A stretch of 64,000 bases of DNA from Streptomyces mashuensis (GTDB taxonomy: Bacteria; Actinomycetota; Actinomycetes; Streptomycetales; Streptomycetaceae): the NCBI RefSeq assembly GCF_014654785.1, contig NZ_BNBD01000006.1, forward strand, positions 1-64,000, read 5' to 3'. A model generated the notes under the pieces. That model ran no database searches. It was not told where the DNA came from and was given only the letters and a program-made list of their open reading frames with translations. Shown here piece after piece: positions 7,966 to 16,877 of this stretch. How positions within the stretch are numbered: the first letter of the stretch is position 1; each line of letters opens with the position of its first letter. A program made the position numbers and the translations under genes.

Positions 7966-9639
7966 CTACCACTCACTCCCGCCGTCGGTGCGGACCCGCA
8001 CCCGTACCCGTTCCAGAACCAGCAGCGCGGCGGCGCACACCAGCATCAGCACCGTGCTCAGGGCCATCGCCTGCCCGTACGTGGACTCGCCCGGCCGGGC
8101 CAGCAGCCGTGCCACGGCCACGGGCAGCGTGGGGCTGTCGGGCCGGGCGATGAAGACCGTCGCGCCGAACTCGCCCAGCGACACGGCGAACGCGAAACCG
8201 GCGGCGACGGCCACGGCGCGGCCCACGAGCGGCAGGTCCACCTCGCGCCAGACGCGGAGCGGCGAAGCGCCGAGGACCGCCGCGGCCTCGCGCAGCCGCG
8301 CGTCCACGGCGCGGAGCACGGGCAGCATGGTCCGTACGACGAAGGGCACGCCCACCAGTGCCTGCGCGAGCGGCACCAGCAGCCAGGAGGAGCGCAGGTC
8401 GAGGGGCGGCTCGTCGAGGGCGATGAGGAAGCCGAAGCCGACGGTGACGGCCGAGGTGCCCAGCGGCAGCATCAGCAGCGCGTCGAAGCCGCGGGCGAGG
8501 CGGCCGGCCCGCCGGGTGAGCGCGGCGGCGGCGAGCCCGCCCACGAGCAGCGCGACGGCGGTGGCCGCCAGGGCGTACTCCAGCGAATTGCCGACGGCCT
8601 CCAGCGGCGCCACGGTGAACGTGCCGCCGCCGGACTCGGCGGAGCCGAGGGCGCGGTAGAACGCGAGGGCGTCGCCGCCGGGCCCGTCGAGGGACCGCTG
8701 CACGAGCACCGCCAGCGGCACGACGACGAGCAGCAGGGCCGTGCCGAGCACGCCGCACAGCAGCGCCCACTGGGCGGCGCCGCGCGGGCGGTGCGCGGTG
8801 TGCGCCGGGTCGACGAGCCGGAGCGTCGCCTCGCTCCGGCGCACGGTCCGGGCGTGCACCGCCAGCAGCACGCCGACGGCGGCGAACTGGACGAGGGTGA
8901 GCACCGCGGCCGTGGGCAGGTCCAGCAGCTGCGCGGTCTGCTGGTAGATCTCGACCTCCAGCGTGGCGTAGCGCGGACCGCCGAGGATCTGCACGACGCC
9001 GAAGGAGGTGAAGGTGAAGAGGAAGACCATGAGGGCCGCGGAGGCCACGGCCGGGGTGAGCGCGGGCAGCGTCACCGTGCGCCAGGCGCGCAGACGGCTC
9101 GCGCCGAGCACGCGCGCCGCCTCCTCCTGGCGCGGGTCGAGCTGCGCCCACAGGCCGCCGACGGTACGGACGACGACGGCGTAGTTGAAGAAGACGTGCG
9201 CGAGGAGGATGGCCCAGACGGTGGTGTCCAGGCGGACGCCCCACAGCTGGTCGAGCAGCCCGCCGCGGCCGAGCAGCGCGAGGAACGCGGAGCCGGCGAC
9301 CACGGTGGGCAGCACGAACGGCACGGTGACGACGGCCCGCAGGACCCCCTTGCCGGGGAAGTCGAGGCGCGCGAAGACGTACGCGCCGGGGAGCGCGACC
9401 AGCAGCGTGAGCGCCGTGGAGGCCGCGGCCTGCCAGGTGGTGAACCACAGGACGTGCCCGATGGCCGGGTCGGTGAGCACGTCACCGACCCGGCCGAGCT
9501 GCCATTGGCCGTCCTCCTTCAGGCCGCGGCCGGTGATCGCGGCGACGGGGTAGGCGAAGAACAGCGCGAAGAAGGCGAGCGGCAGGGCCATCAGGCCGAG
9601 CCGGACGGCGGCGCTGCGCCGGCGGGTCGGGGTCGTCAC
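7966..9639 (-). CDS. thiP: Thiamine-type ABC transporter permease (fused double permease)
   Basis: A 557-residue inner membrane protein with two binding-protein-dependent permease domains in tandem, about 60-270 and 340-540. Each has several transmembrane helices and an EAA-like loop (RQEEAARVLGASRLRAW and RLREAAAVLGASPLRVW). This fused layout is characteristic of ThiP and FbpB. The start is a GTG at 9639 inside a 14-bp tandem repeat that offers competing GTG codons in other frames. It is the middle gene of the riboswitch-controlled operon. Confidence 0.9.
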   Translation of the reverse strand: MTTPTRRRSAAVRLGLMALPLAFFALFFAYPVAAITGRGLKEDGQWQLGRVGDVLTDPAIGHVLWFTTWQAAASTALTLLVALPGAYVFARLDFPGKGVLRAVVTVPFVLPTVVAGSAFLALLGRGGLLDQLWGVRLDTTVWAILLAHVFFNYAVVVRTVGGLWAQLDPRQEEAARVLGASRLRAWRTVTLPALTPAVASAALMVFLFTFTSFGVVQILGGPRYATLEVEIYQQTAQLLDLPTAAVLTLVQFAAVGVLLAVHARTVRRSEATLRLVDPAHTAHRPRGAAQWALLCGVLGTALLLVVVPLAVLVQRSLDGPGGDALAFYRALGSAESGGGTFTVAPLEAVGNSLEYALAATAVALLVGGLAAAALTRRAGRLARGFDALLMLPLGTSAVTVGFGFLIALDEPPLDLRSSWLLVPLAQALVGVPFVVRTMLPVLRAVDARLREAAAVLGASPLRVWREVDLPLVGRAVAVAAGFAFAVSLGEFGATVFIARPDSPTLPVAVARLLARPGESTYGQAMALSTVLMLVCAAALLVLERVRVRVRTDGGSEW

Positions 9640-9680
9640 GTCGGGGTCGTCACGTCGAGGTCGTCACGTCGGGGTCGTCG
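9631..9680. repeat. 14-bp tandem repeat across the permease start
   Basis: Three and a half copies of GGTCGTCACGTCGG: 9631-9644, 9645-9658 (one change), 9659-9672, and a partial copy to 9680. On the minus strand each full copy contains GTGACGACC, the sequence of the permease start. The unit is not a multiple of three, so copies fall in different frames. Confidence 0.85.
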
Positions 9681-9690
9681 CTCCAGGCCG

Positions 9691-10791
9691 TCACTTCAGG
9701 ACGAGGGAGGACCACTTCTTGATCCACTCGTCGCGGTGCTCCGCGATCCGCTGCGGGTCCATCGTGCCGGGCTCGGGGATCGCGGCGCCGTACTTGGTGA
9801 ACAGCTCGGGCAGGCGCGCGTCCTGGGCGGCCGGGTTGACGAACATCTGCAGCGGCATGTCCTCCTGGAACCGCTTGCCGAGGAGGAAGTCGATCAGCGC
9901 CTGGCCGCCCTTGGTGTTCTTGGCGCCCTTCAGCAGACCGGTGAACTCGATCTGCCGGAAGCAGGTGCCGGTCGCGACGCCGGTGGGCGCCTCGGCGGGC
10001 GCGGGCGTGACGCCCATGACCTCGGCGGGCGGGCTGGAGGCGTAGGAGACGACGAGCGGCTTGTCGCCGCCCGCCTTGCGGCCGGCGGCGGAGCCGGAGA
10101 AGCGGCTGTTGTACGCCTGCTCCCAGCCGTCGACGACCTCGACGCCGTTGTCCTTGAGCTGCTTCCAGTAGTCCTGCCACGTGTCGTCGCCGTAGGCGGC
10201 GATGGTGCCCAGCTGGAAGGCGAGGCCCGGCGAGGAGGTCTTGGCGTTCTCCGTGACGAGGAGGTCCTTGTACTCGGGCTTGACCAGGTCGGCGAAGGTG
10301 CGCGGCGGGTCGAGCTTCTTGTCGGCGAAGTACGCGCGGTCGTAGTTGACGCAGATGTCGCCGAAGTCGACGGGCGTCACGCGGTGCTTGCCGGCGTCCA
10401 GCTGGAGCCGGGCGGGGACGCGGTCGAGGCCCTTGGCCTCGTACGGCGTGAACAGGTCCTTGTCGAGCGCCCGCGACAGCAGCGTGTTGTCGACGCCGAA
10501 GAAGACGTCGCCCTGCGGGTGGCTCTTGGAGAGGATGGCCTGGTTGACGGCCGCGCCGGCGTCACCGCCCTTGATCACCTGGACCTTGTAGCCGGTCTCC
10601 TTGGTGAACTCGTCCAGGACGTCCTTCGACGCCACGAAGGAGTCGTGCGAGACGAGCCGGACGGTCTTGTCGCCGTCGCCGCTGCCGCTGCCGGCCGCGC
10701 TGTCGCCGGAGCCGCCGCAGGCGGCGAGGGCGGGCAGGCCGAGGGCCACGGCGGCCGTCGCGACGACGGCACGCCGAAGGGTGGTGTTCAT
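9691..10791 (-). CDS. thiB: Thiamine ABC transporter substrate-binding lipoprotein
   Basis: A 366-residue exported lipoprotein. The signal peptide (MNTTLRRAVVATAAVALG) ends in the lipobox LAAC, followed by a Gly/Ser/Asp-rich linker. The mature part is a periplasmic-binding fold of the ThiB/TbpA type (VRLVSHDSFVASKDVLDEF; later FFGVDNTLLSRA). It captures thiamine or a derivative outside the cell and hands it to the permease. It is the first gene after the TPP riboswitch; its ATG at 10791 lies just beyond the aptamer, whose 3' strand GTAGGGAGTC also carries the likely ribosome binding site. Confidence 0.93.
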   Translation of the reverse strand: MNTTLRRAVVATAAVALGLPALAACGGSGDSAAGSGSGDGDKTVRLVSHDSFVASKDVLDEFTKETGYKVQVIKGGDAGAAVNQAILSKSHPQGDVFFGVDNTLLSRALDKDLFTPYEAKGLDRVPARLQLDAGKHRVTPVDFGDICVNYDRAYFADKKLDPPRTFADLVKPEYKDLLVTENAKTSSPGLAFQLGTIAAYGDDTWQDYWKQLKDNGVEVVDGWEQAYNSRFSGSAAGRKAGGDKPLVVSYASSPPAEVMGVTPAPAEAPTGVATGTCFRQIEFTGLLKGAKNTKGGQALIDFLLGKRFQEDMPLQMFVNPAAQDARLPELFTKYGAAIPEPGTMDPQRIAEHRDEWIKKWSSLVLK

Positions 10792-10800
10792 GGTGGTGCT

Positions 10801-10887
10801 GACTCCCTACGCCGGTACTAACCGGATCAGGTCCGAGGGTCTGCGGGCCGGGCCGCACTCTCAGCGCTGTGTGCGCTCCCCTGTCGG
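10801..10887 (-). promoter_or_regulatory. TPP riboswitch (THI element)
   Basis: Reading the minus strand from 10887: GACAGGGGAGC, then CGCTGAGAGTGCGGC, and finally GACCTGATCCGGTTAGTACC and GGCGTAGGGAGTC. These are the CUGAGA and CCUGAUCNGGNUAGUACC-GCGNAGGGA signatures of the TPP aptamer. The GGGAG of the last helix is also the Shine-Dalgarno of the lipoprotein gene, so ligand binding probably hides it and lowers translation of the transport operon. Confidence 0.96.
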
Positions 10888-10995
10888 ATGTTCATTTGTG
10901 CGCATGTCCGCATTCATGTGCGACATGCGCGGGTGCGGGAGAACCGTACCAGGGCCCTCCCCGCACCCCCGGGCGCGCGGTGCTCGGCGCCCGGC

Positions 10996-12102
10996 TCAGC
11001 GCTCGGCCGCCGCCAGCTGGCCGCAGGCCCCGTCGATCTCCTGGCCGCGGGTGTCACGGACGGTGACGGGCACGCCGTGCGAGGCGATGGCCTCGACGAA
11101 CGCCTTCTCGTCCTCGGGCCGCGACGCCGTCCACTTGGAGCCGGGGGTGGGGTTGAGCGGGATCAGGTTGACGTGCACCCGCTTGCCCTTGAGCAGCCGG
11201 CCGAGCAGGTCGCCCCGCCACGCCTGGTCGTTGATGTCGCGGATCAGCGCGTACTCGATGGAGATGCGGCGCCCGGACTTCTCGGCGTACTCCCAGGCCG
11301 CGTCGAGGACCTCGCGGACCTTCCAGCGGGTGTTGACCGGCACGAGGGTGTCGCGCAGCTCGTCGTCGGGGGCGTGCAGCGAGACGGCCAGCCGGCACTT
11401 GAGGCCCTCGTCGGCGAACCGCAGCATCGCCGGGACCAGGCCGACGGTGGAGACGGTGATGCCGCGCTGGGACAGGCCCAGGCCGTCCGGCTCGGGGTCG
11501 GTGAGCCGGCGGATGGCGCCGACGACCCGCTTGTAGTTGGCGAGCGGCTCGCCCATGCCCATGAAGACGATGTTCGACAGGCGGGCGGGGCCGCCCGGCA
11601 CCTCGCCGTCGCGCAGGGCGCGCATGCCGTCGACGATCTGATGCACGATCTCGGCCGTCGACAGGTTCCGCTCCAGGCCGGCCTGGCCGGTGGCGCAGAA
11701 GGGGCAGTTCATGCCGCAGCCCGCCTGCGAGCTGATGCACATGGTCACCCGGTCGGGGTACCGCATGAGGACGGACTCGACGAGCTTGCCGTCGTGCAGC
11801 CGCCACAGCGTCTTGCGGGTGGTGTCGTCGTCGCACGAGATGTGCCGCACCACGCTCATCAGGTCGGGCAGCAGCTCCTCGGCCAGCTTGGTGCGGGCCG
11901 CGGCCGGGATGTCCGTCCACGCCTCCGGCTGGTGCGCGTACCGCGCGAAGTAGTGCTGGGACAGCTGCTTGGCGCGGAACGGCTTCTCGCCGATCGCGGC
12001 CACGGCCTCGCGGCGCTCGGTGGGGGTGAGGTCGGCGAGGTGCCGCGGGGGCAGCTTGGCTCCGCGCGGGGCGACGAAAGTGAGTTCTCCGGGCTTAGGC
12101 AT
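10996..12102 (-). CDS. rlmN: 23S rRNA/tRNA adenine C2 methyltransferase, radical SAM
   Basis: A 368-residue radical SAM enzyme that methylates C2 of A2503 in 23S rRNA and A37 in some tRNAs. The iron-sulfur ligands are C129, C133 and C136 (CGMNCPFC). A conserved FMGMGEPLANY SAM-binding strand follows, and the catalytic cysteine pair includes the one near the C-terminus (GACGQL). The ATG at 12102 begins MPKPGELTF; the long frame further upstream is antisense or out-of-frame read-through of cdsA. It stands alone between a hairpin and the riboswitch region. Confidence 0.95.
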   Translation of the reverse strand: MPKPGELTFVAPRGAKLPPRHLADLTPTERREAVAAIGEKPFRAKQLSQHYFARYAHQPEAWTDIPAAARTKLAEELLPDLMSVVRHISCDDDTTRKTLWRLHDGKLVESVLMRYPDRVTMCISSQAGCGMNCPFCATGQAGLERNLSTAEIVHQIVDGMRALRDGEVPGGPARLSNIVFMGMGEPLANYKRVVGAIRRLTDPEPDGLGLSQRGITVSTVGLVPAMLRFADEGLKCRLAVSLHAPDDELRDTLVPVNTRWKVREVLDAAWEYAEKSGRRISIEYALIRDINDQAWRGDLLGRLLKGKRVHVNLIPLNPTPGSKWTASRPEDEKAFVEAIASHGVPVTVRDTRGQEIDGACGQLAAAER

Positions 12103-12128
12103 GGTCCTACCAGTGTCGCAGAAGTGCG

Positions 12129-12165
12129 CAGGGGGCCCGCCGCCCTGTGGACGACGGGCCCCCTG
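12129..12165 (-). terminator. Hairpin terminator after cdsA
   Basis: Inverted repeat CAGGGGGCCCG (12129-12139) and CGGGCCCCCTG (12155-12165) with a 15-base loop. It lies between the cdsA stop (12228) and the rlmN start (12102). Confidence 0.75.
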
Positions 12166-12227
12166 GGAGAAGAAGGCGCAGGTGGGGCCGGTGATCGCGA
12201 CGGCGGCCGGAGACCGTCGGGACCCGG

Positions 12228-13337
12228 CTACGACCCTACGAAGGCCACCAGGAGCAGCCACACCACGGGGGCCGTGGGCAGCAGCGAGTCGAGCCGGTCC
12301 ATGATCCCGCCGTGGCCCGGCAGCAGGGAGCCCATGTCCTTGATGCCCAGGTCCCGCTTGATCATGGATTCGCCGAGGTCGCCGAGGGTGGCGCTGACCG
12401 CGACCGCGAGGCCCAGGAGCACGCCCTGCCACCACACGCCGTCGTCGATCAGGAACTGGGTGCACAGGGCGCCCGCGACCATGGCGAACAGCACGGCGCC
12501 GGCCAGGCCCTCGCGGGTCTTGCCGGGGCTGATGCGCGGGGCGAGCTTGTGCTTGCCGAACCGCCAGCCGACGGCGTACGCACCGGTGTCGCTGACCACG
12601 GTGAGGATCAGGAAGGTCAGCACCCGCCAGGCGCCGTCGTCGGCCGCGAGCATCAGGGCGACGAAGGTGGCGAGGAACGGCACGTAGAAGGCGGCGAAGA
12701 GGCCCGCCGTGACGTCCTTGAGGTAGTCGTCCGGCGGCTCGGTCATGCGCCACACCAGGACGGCCAGGGCGGTGAAGGCCATGGCCACCCAGGCGCCCTC
12801 GGCGCCGTCGACGTACCCGGCGACGGTCATGGCGGCGCCACCGATGGCCAGCGGCACCAGGGGGGCCTTGATGCCCTTGCGCTCGGCGAGCCGGGAGGTC
12901 AGCTCCCACAGCCCGACGACCACGGCGAGGACGATCACGCCGAGGAAGACGGGCTTGTAGACGAACAGGGAGGCGAGGATGACCGCGCCGAGGCCGACGC
13001 CCACCCCTATCGCGGCCCGCAGGTCGCGACCCGCGCTCTTCTTCGCCTTGGCCGCCCGCGGGGCGGCCGGCTCCTGCGGCCGCATGCCGGGCTCCTGTTC
13101 ATCGCGGAACAGGGGGCCGCCGAGGTGCGCGGCCCCCTGGTCACGGTCGTCGCTGTCGTCCTGGTATCCACCAGCTCCGGGCACGATGGGCATGGGGCGA
13201 GTCTGCGCCGCCAGGGCCTCTTCGTGCACAGGACCCGCCGAGGACGGAACCCCGTACCGGGGGTGGCCGGGGGCGGACCCGTCGGTGGCGCCCCAGTGGC
13301 CGGCGCGTGGCGGTGCTCCCCAGGATGCGTCGTTCAT
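12228..13337 (-). CDS. cdsA: Phosphatidate cytidylyltransferase
   Basis: Makes CDP-diacylglycerol from phosphatidate and CTP, the entry step to anionic phospholipids. It is 369 residues long, with a roughly 105-residue hydrophilic N-terminal extension and then about eight membrane helices. The family signature is complete: SMIKRDLGIKDMGSLLPGHG, then GIMDRLD. The start ATG (13337) shares one base with the stop of frr, so the two are translationally coupled. The long polar N-terminal tail is common in actinobacterial CdsA. Confidence 0.95.
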   Translation of the reverse strand: MNDASWGAPPRAGHWGATDGSAPGHPRYGVPSSAGPVHEEALAAQTRPMPIVPGAGGYQDDSDDRDQGAAHLGGPLFRDEQEPGMRPQEPAAPRAAKAKKSAGRDLRAAIGVGVGLGAVILASLFVYKPVFLGVIVLAVVVGLWELTSRLAERKGIKAPLVPLAIGGAAMTVAGYVDGAEGAWVAMAFTALAVLVWRMTEPPDDYLKDVTAGLFAAFYVPFLATFVALMLAADDGAWRVLTFLILTVVSDTGAYAVGWRFGKHKLAPRISPGKTREGLAGAVLFAMVAGALCTQFLIDDGVWWQGVLLGLAVAVSATLGDLGESMIKRDLGIKDMGSLLPGHGGIMDRLDSLLPTAPVVWLLLVAFVGS

Positions 13338-13894
13338 CAGACCTCGAGCAGCTCGGCTTCCTTGTGCTTGAGCAGCTCGTCCACCTGCGCGACGTACTTC
13401 GCGGTGGTGTCGTCGAGCTCCTTCTCCGCGCGGCGGACGTCGTCCTCGCCGGACTCCTTGTCCTTGACGAGCTTGTCGAGGGCGTCCTTGGCCTTGCGGC
13501 GGATGGAGCGGATCGAGACCTTGGAGTCCTCGGCCTTGGTCTTGGCGACCTTGACGTACTCCCGGCGGCGCTCCTCCGTGAGCTCGGGGAAGTTCACCCG
13601 GATGATGTTGCCGTCGTTGCTCGGGTTGACGCCCAGGTCGGAGTCGCGGATCGCCTGCTCGATGTTGCGCAGCGCGCTCTTGTCGAACGGCGTGACGACC
13701 GCCATGCGCGGCTCCGGCACGGAGAACGACGCCAGCTGGTTGATCGGCGTCAGTGCACCGTAGTAGTCGGCCACGATCTTGTTGAACATCGCCGGGTGCG
13801 CACGCCCGGTGCGGATCGCCGCGAAGTCCTCCTTGGCGACCACAACGGCCTTCTCCATCTTCTCCTCGGCCTCGAGGAGGATCTCTTCGATCAC
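13337..13894 (-). CDS. frr: Ribosome recycling factor
   Basis: A 185-residue RRF that, with EF-G, splits post-termination ribosomes. Conserved blocks RTGRAHPAMFNKI, LASFSVPEPRMAVVTPFD and SNDGNIIRVNFPELTEERR are present. There are two adjacent GTG codons (13897 and 13894). The second is chosen because the conserved N-terminus is MIEE and AGGAGC is well spaced from it. It is coupled to cdsA downstream. Confidence 0.96.
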   Translation of the reverse strand: MIEEILLEAEEKMEKAVVVAKEDFAAIRTGRAHPAMFNKIVADYYGALTPINQLASFSVPEPRMAVVTPFDKSALRNIEQAIRDSDLGVNPSNDGNIIRVNFPELTEERRREYVKVAKTKAEDSKVSIRSIRRKAKDALDKLVKDKESGEDDVRRAEKELDDTTAKYVAQVDELLKHKEAELLEV

Positions 13895-14063
13895 CACTTG
13901 CTCCTGGTGTTATCAGTAAGCAGAGCCTCGCCCCTGCGCGCGTCTTCTCCTGCACGGTGTCCGACCGGCAGGCGGTTGTCCATCCCCGTGCCGAGGTCTT
14001 CCCACGGCACGGTGTTGCCGTCCGCGGCGGCGCGGGGCCGTCGCGGACGACAGGTGCGGGCGG

Positions 14064-14843
14064 TCAGGCCCGCGTGCCCTGGTCGCTCACGAGCGTCCCG
14101 ATCTTCTCACCCTTCACGGCGCGGGCGATGTTCCCCTCGGCCAGCAGCTCGAAGACGAGGATCGGGAGCTTGTTGTCCATGCACAGGCTGATGGCGGTGG
14201 CGTCGGCGACCTTCAGGCCGCGGGCCAGCACCTCGCCGTACTCGAGGGCGTCGAACTTCACCGCGTCGGGGTTCTTCTTCGGGTCCGAGTCGTAGATCCC
14301 GTCGACGCCGTTCTTGCCCATGAGGATCGCCTCGGCGTGGATCTCCAGGGCGCGCTGGGCAGCGGTGGTGTCGGTGGAGAAGTAGGGCATGCCCATGCCC
14401 GCGCCGAAGATCACGACGCGGCCCTTCTCCAGGTGGCGCACGGCGCGCAGCGGGATGAACGGCTCCGCGACCTGGCCCATGGTGATGCCGGTCTGGACCC
14501 GGGTCTCCACGCCTTCCTTGGAGAGGAAGTCCTGGAGGGCGAGGGAGTTCATCACGGTGCCGAGCATGCCCATGTAGTCCGAGCGGGCGCGGTCCATGCC
14601 GCGCTGCTGGAGTTCGGCGCCGCGGAAGAAGTTGCCGCCGCCGATGACCACGGCGATCTCGTAGCCCTCCCGGACCACGGCCGCGATCTCGCGAGCAATG
14701 GCGTGCACGACATCGGGGTCGACTCCGAGACCGCCGCCACCGGCGAAGGCCTCGCCGGACAGTTTCAGCAGGAACCGGCGGCGCTTGCCCTGGCCGGCTG
14801 TGTTGTCGTCGGCGGCCTGCTTGGCGCCCGCACCCTGATTCAT
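14064..14843 (-). CDS. pyrH: UMP kinase
   Basis: A 259-residue amino-acid-kinase-fold UMP kinase (UMP + ATP to UDP). The P-loop-like LLKLSGEAFAG, the UMP-binding VIGGGNFFRGAELQ and the DKLP-type C-terminal region (MDNKLPILVFELL) are all visible. The ATG at 14843 has AGGAG upstream; a GTG at 14864 would add seven residues. The polar first 25 residues are strain-specific padding. The spacer to frr (about 170 bp) shows no gene. Confidence 0.95.
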   Translation of the reverse strand: MNQGAGAKQAADDNTAGQGKRRRFLLKLSGEAFAGGGGLGVDPDVVHAIAREIAAVVREGYEIAVVIGGGNFFRGAELQQRGMDRARSDYMGMLGTVMNSLALQDFLSKEGVETRVQTGITMGQVAEPFIPLRAVRHLEKGRVVIFGAGMGMPYFSTDTTAAQRALEIHAEAILMGKNGVDGIYDSDPKKNPDAVKFDALEYGEVLARGLKVADATAISLCMDNKLPILVFELLAEGNIARAVKGEKIGTLVSDQGTRA

Positions 14844-14866
14844 TGGAGTTCTCCTCGTGCACATAC

Positions 14867-14924
14867 GAAGAAGGCCACTGCCGGATGGATCCTTGCGGTT
14901 CCTTCTGCGGCAATGGCCTCCTCG
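14867..14924 (-). terminator. Attenuator-like hairpin between tsf and pyrH
   Basis: Imperfect 17-base arms 14867-14883 and 14908-14924, complementary apart from G-U type changes and the terminal pair, enclose a 24-base loop. It lies just upstream of the pyrH ribosome binding site. It may end most rpsB-tsf transcripts and let a fraction continue into pyrH; this role is inferred. Confidence 0.6.
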
Positions 14925-15006
14925 TCACATCAGCGGCCGACCGGTGTACGGCCGGCTGCTTACGACCCTAGCGGGTCGCAGGTCAAACGCTGCCTTCGGA
15001 CGGGGC

Positions 15007-15843
15007 TCAGGCGCCGACGCGGATGCGCGCGAAGCGCTTCAGCGTGACACCGGCCTCCTCGAGGACCTTCTGGACGGTCTTCTTGTTGTCCTTGGCGAAC
15101 GGCTGGTCGAGCAGCACCTGCTCCTTGAAGAAGCCGGTGACGCGACCCTCGACGATCTTCGGCAGGGCGGCCTCGGGCTTGCCCTCCTCGCGAGCGGTCT
15201 CCTCGGCGATGCGGCGCTCGTTGTCGACGACCTCGGCGGGGATCTCGTCGCGGGAGAGGAACTTCGGCGCGAAGGCGGCGATGTGCTGCGCGACGTCCTT
15301 GGCGACCTCGGCGTTCTCCTTGTCGAGCTCGACGAGGACACCCACCTGCGGGGGCAGGTCGGCAGCCGTGCGGTGCATGTAGTTGGCCACGAAGGCACCG
15401 TCGAACTTGGCGAAGCGGTCGACGACGATCTTCTCGCCGAGGACGGCGTTGGCCTCGTCCACGAACGCCTGGACGGTCTTGCCGGCCTCGATCTCGGACG
15501 CCATCAGGGCGGCGACGTCGGCCGGGGAGGTGGCGGCGATGTGGGCGGCCAGCGCGTCGGCGACCTCGATGAACTTCTCGCCCTTGGCGACGAAGTCCGT
15601 CTCGCACTTCAGCTCGACCAGGACACCGGAGGTCTTGTCGTCGGCGATGATGGAGACGACGGCACCGTTCTCGGTGGTGCGGCTCTCACGCTTGGCGACG
15701 CCCTTGAGGCCCTTGACGCGGACAATCTCGATGGCCTTCTCGAGGTTGCCCTCGGCCTCCTCGAGCGCCTTCTTGCAGTCCATCATGCCGGCGCCGGTCT
15801 GCTCGCGGAGCTTCTTGACGTCAGCGGCGGTGTAGTTCGCCAT
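15007..15843 (-). CDS. tsf: Elongation factor Ts
   Basis: A 278-residue nucleotide exchange factor for EF-Tu. The N-terminal UBA-like domain MANYTAADVKKLREQTGAGMM includes the TGAGMMDCKKAL motif; the core reads LVELKCETDFVAK. The ATG at 15843 has GAAGG upstream. It follows rpsB on the same strand, as in nearly all bacteria, separated by a strong hairpin. Confidence 0.97.
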   Translation of the reverse strand: MANYTAADVKKLREQTGAGMMDCKKALEEAEGNLEKAIEIVRVKGLKGVAKRESRTTENGAVVSIIADDKTSGVLVELKCETDFVAKGEKFIEVADALAAHIAATSPADVAALMASEIEAGKTVQAFVDEANAVLGEKIVVDRFAKFDGAFVANYMHRTAADLPPQVGVLVELDKENAEVAKDVAQHIAAFAPKFLSRDEIPAEVVDNERRIAEETAREEGKPEAALPKIVEGRVTGFFKEQVLLDQPFAKDNKKTVQKVLEEAGVTLKRFARIRVGA

Positions 15844-15978
15844 CCTTCAATCCTTCTCGTGCACTACGCCGAGCCCGGGCCTTGTGCGGGCGCCGGTCAG
15901 GGCTGGTCCGTCTTGAGGTCACCACAGCGGCCGGCTCCCGTCCCGCTGACGGGGCCGGCACTGGATCCACCGGGTGAC

Positions 15979-16010
15979 GGCGGGGGGAGCCGGCACGGGC
16001 TCCCCCCGCC
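15979..16010 (-). terminator. 13-bp GC hairpin between rpsB and tsf
   Basis: Perfect arms GGCGGGGGGAGCC (15979-15991) and its complement (15998-16010) around GGCACG. It sits 18 bp beyond the rpsB stop. It probably sets the ratio of S2 to EF-Ts by partial termination, or stabilises the 3' end of rpsB mRNA. Confidence 0.75.
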
Positions 16011-16028
16011 GCCCGGCAGGGCGGGGCG

Positions 16029-16877
16029 TCAGGCCTGCTCGGCGTCCGCGGCCGGCTTCTCGGCCTCGGCCTCGGCGGCGGCAGCGGCCGGCTCCTCGGC
16101 CTTCTTCTCACCCTCGAGCAGGTCGCGCTCCCACTCGGCGAGGGGCTCGCCGGCGGCCTTCTCGCCCTTGCCCTCACCGGCGCCACCGGAGCGGGCGATG
16201 AGGCCCTCGGCGACGGCGTCGGCGATCACGCGGGTGAGCAGGGTGACGGAGCGGATCGCGTCGTCGTTGCCCGGGATCTTGTAGTCGACCTCGTCGGGGT
16301 CGCAGTTGGTGTCGAGGATCGCGACGACCGGGATGCGCAGCTTGCGCGCCTCGCCGACGGCGATGTGCTCCTTCTTGGTGTCCACGATCCAGACGGCGCT
16401 GGGCACCTTCTGCATGTCGCGGATACCGCCGAGGGTCTTCTCCAGCTTGGTCTTCTCGCGCTCGAGGACCAGGAGCTCCTTCTTGGTGAGGCCGGAGGCG
16501 GCCACATCCTGGAAGTCGATCTCCTCGAGCTCCTTCAGGCGCTGCAGGCGCTTGTAGACGGTCGAGAAGTTGGTGAGCATGCCGCCCAGCCAGCGCTGGT
16601 TGACGTACGGCATGCCGACGCGGGTCGCCTGCTCGGCGATGGCCTCCTGGGCCTGCTTCTTCGTACCCACGAACATGATGGAGCCACCGTGCGCGACGGT
16701 CTCCTTCACGAACTCGTAGGCGCGGTCGATGTAGGACAGCGACTGCAGCAGGTCGATGATGTAGATGCCGTTGCGCTCCGTGAAGATGAAACGCTTCATC
16801 TTCGGGTTCCAACGACGGGTCTGGTGACCGAAGTGGACGCCGCTCTCCAGCAGCTCCCGCATCGTGACGACGGCCAT
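16029..16877 (-). CDS. rpsB: 30S ribosomal protein S2
   Basis: A 282-residue S2 with the conserved blocks ESGVHFGHQTRRWNPKM, MFVGTKKQAQE and VNQRWLGGMLTN. The last about 45 residues are a Glu/Ala-rich actinobacterial tail. The ATG at 16877 is preceded by AAGGAG. The long upstream open frame is untranslated leader. It is the first gene of the rpsB-tsf unit and diverges from a secreted peptidase gene. Confidence 0.97.
   Translation of the reverse strand: MAVVTMRELLESGVHFGHQTRRWNPKMKRFIFTERNGIYIIDLLQSLSYIDRAYEFVKETVAHGGSIMFVGTKKQAQEAIAEQATRVGMPYVNQRWLGGMLTNFSTVYKRLQRLKELEEIDFQDVAASGLTKKELLVLEREKTKLEKTLGGIRDMQKVPSAVWIVDTKKEHIAVGEARKLRIPVVAILDTNCDPDEVDYKIPGNDDAIRSVTLLTRVIADAVAEGLIARSGGAGEGKGEKAAGEPLAEWERDLLEGEKKAEEPAAAAAEAEAEKPAADAEQA

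Noticed and set aside
7075..10821. A 1248-codon open frame on the plus strand opposite the thiamine transporter genes
   Set aside because: It is an antisense shadow: composition is low complexity (His/Gln/Arg/Gly), no domain is recognisable, and the minus-strand genes explain the region completely.
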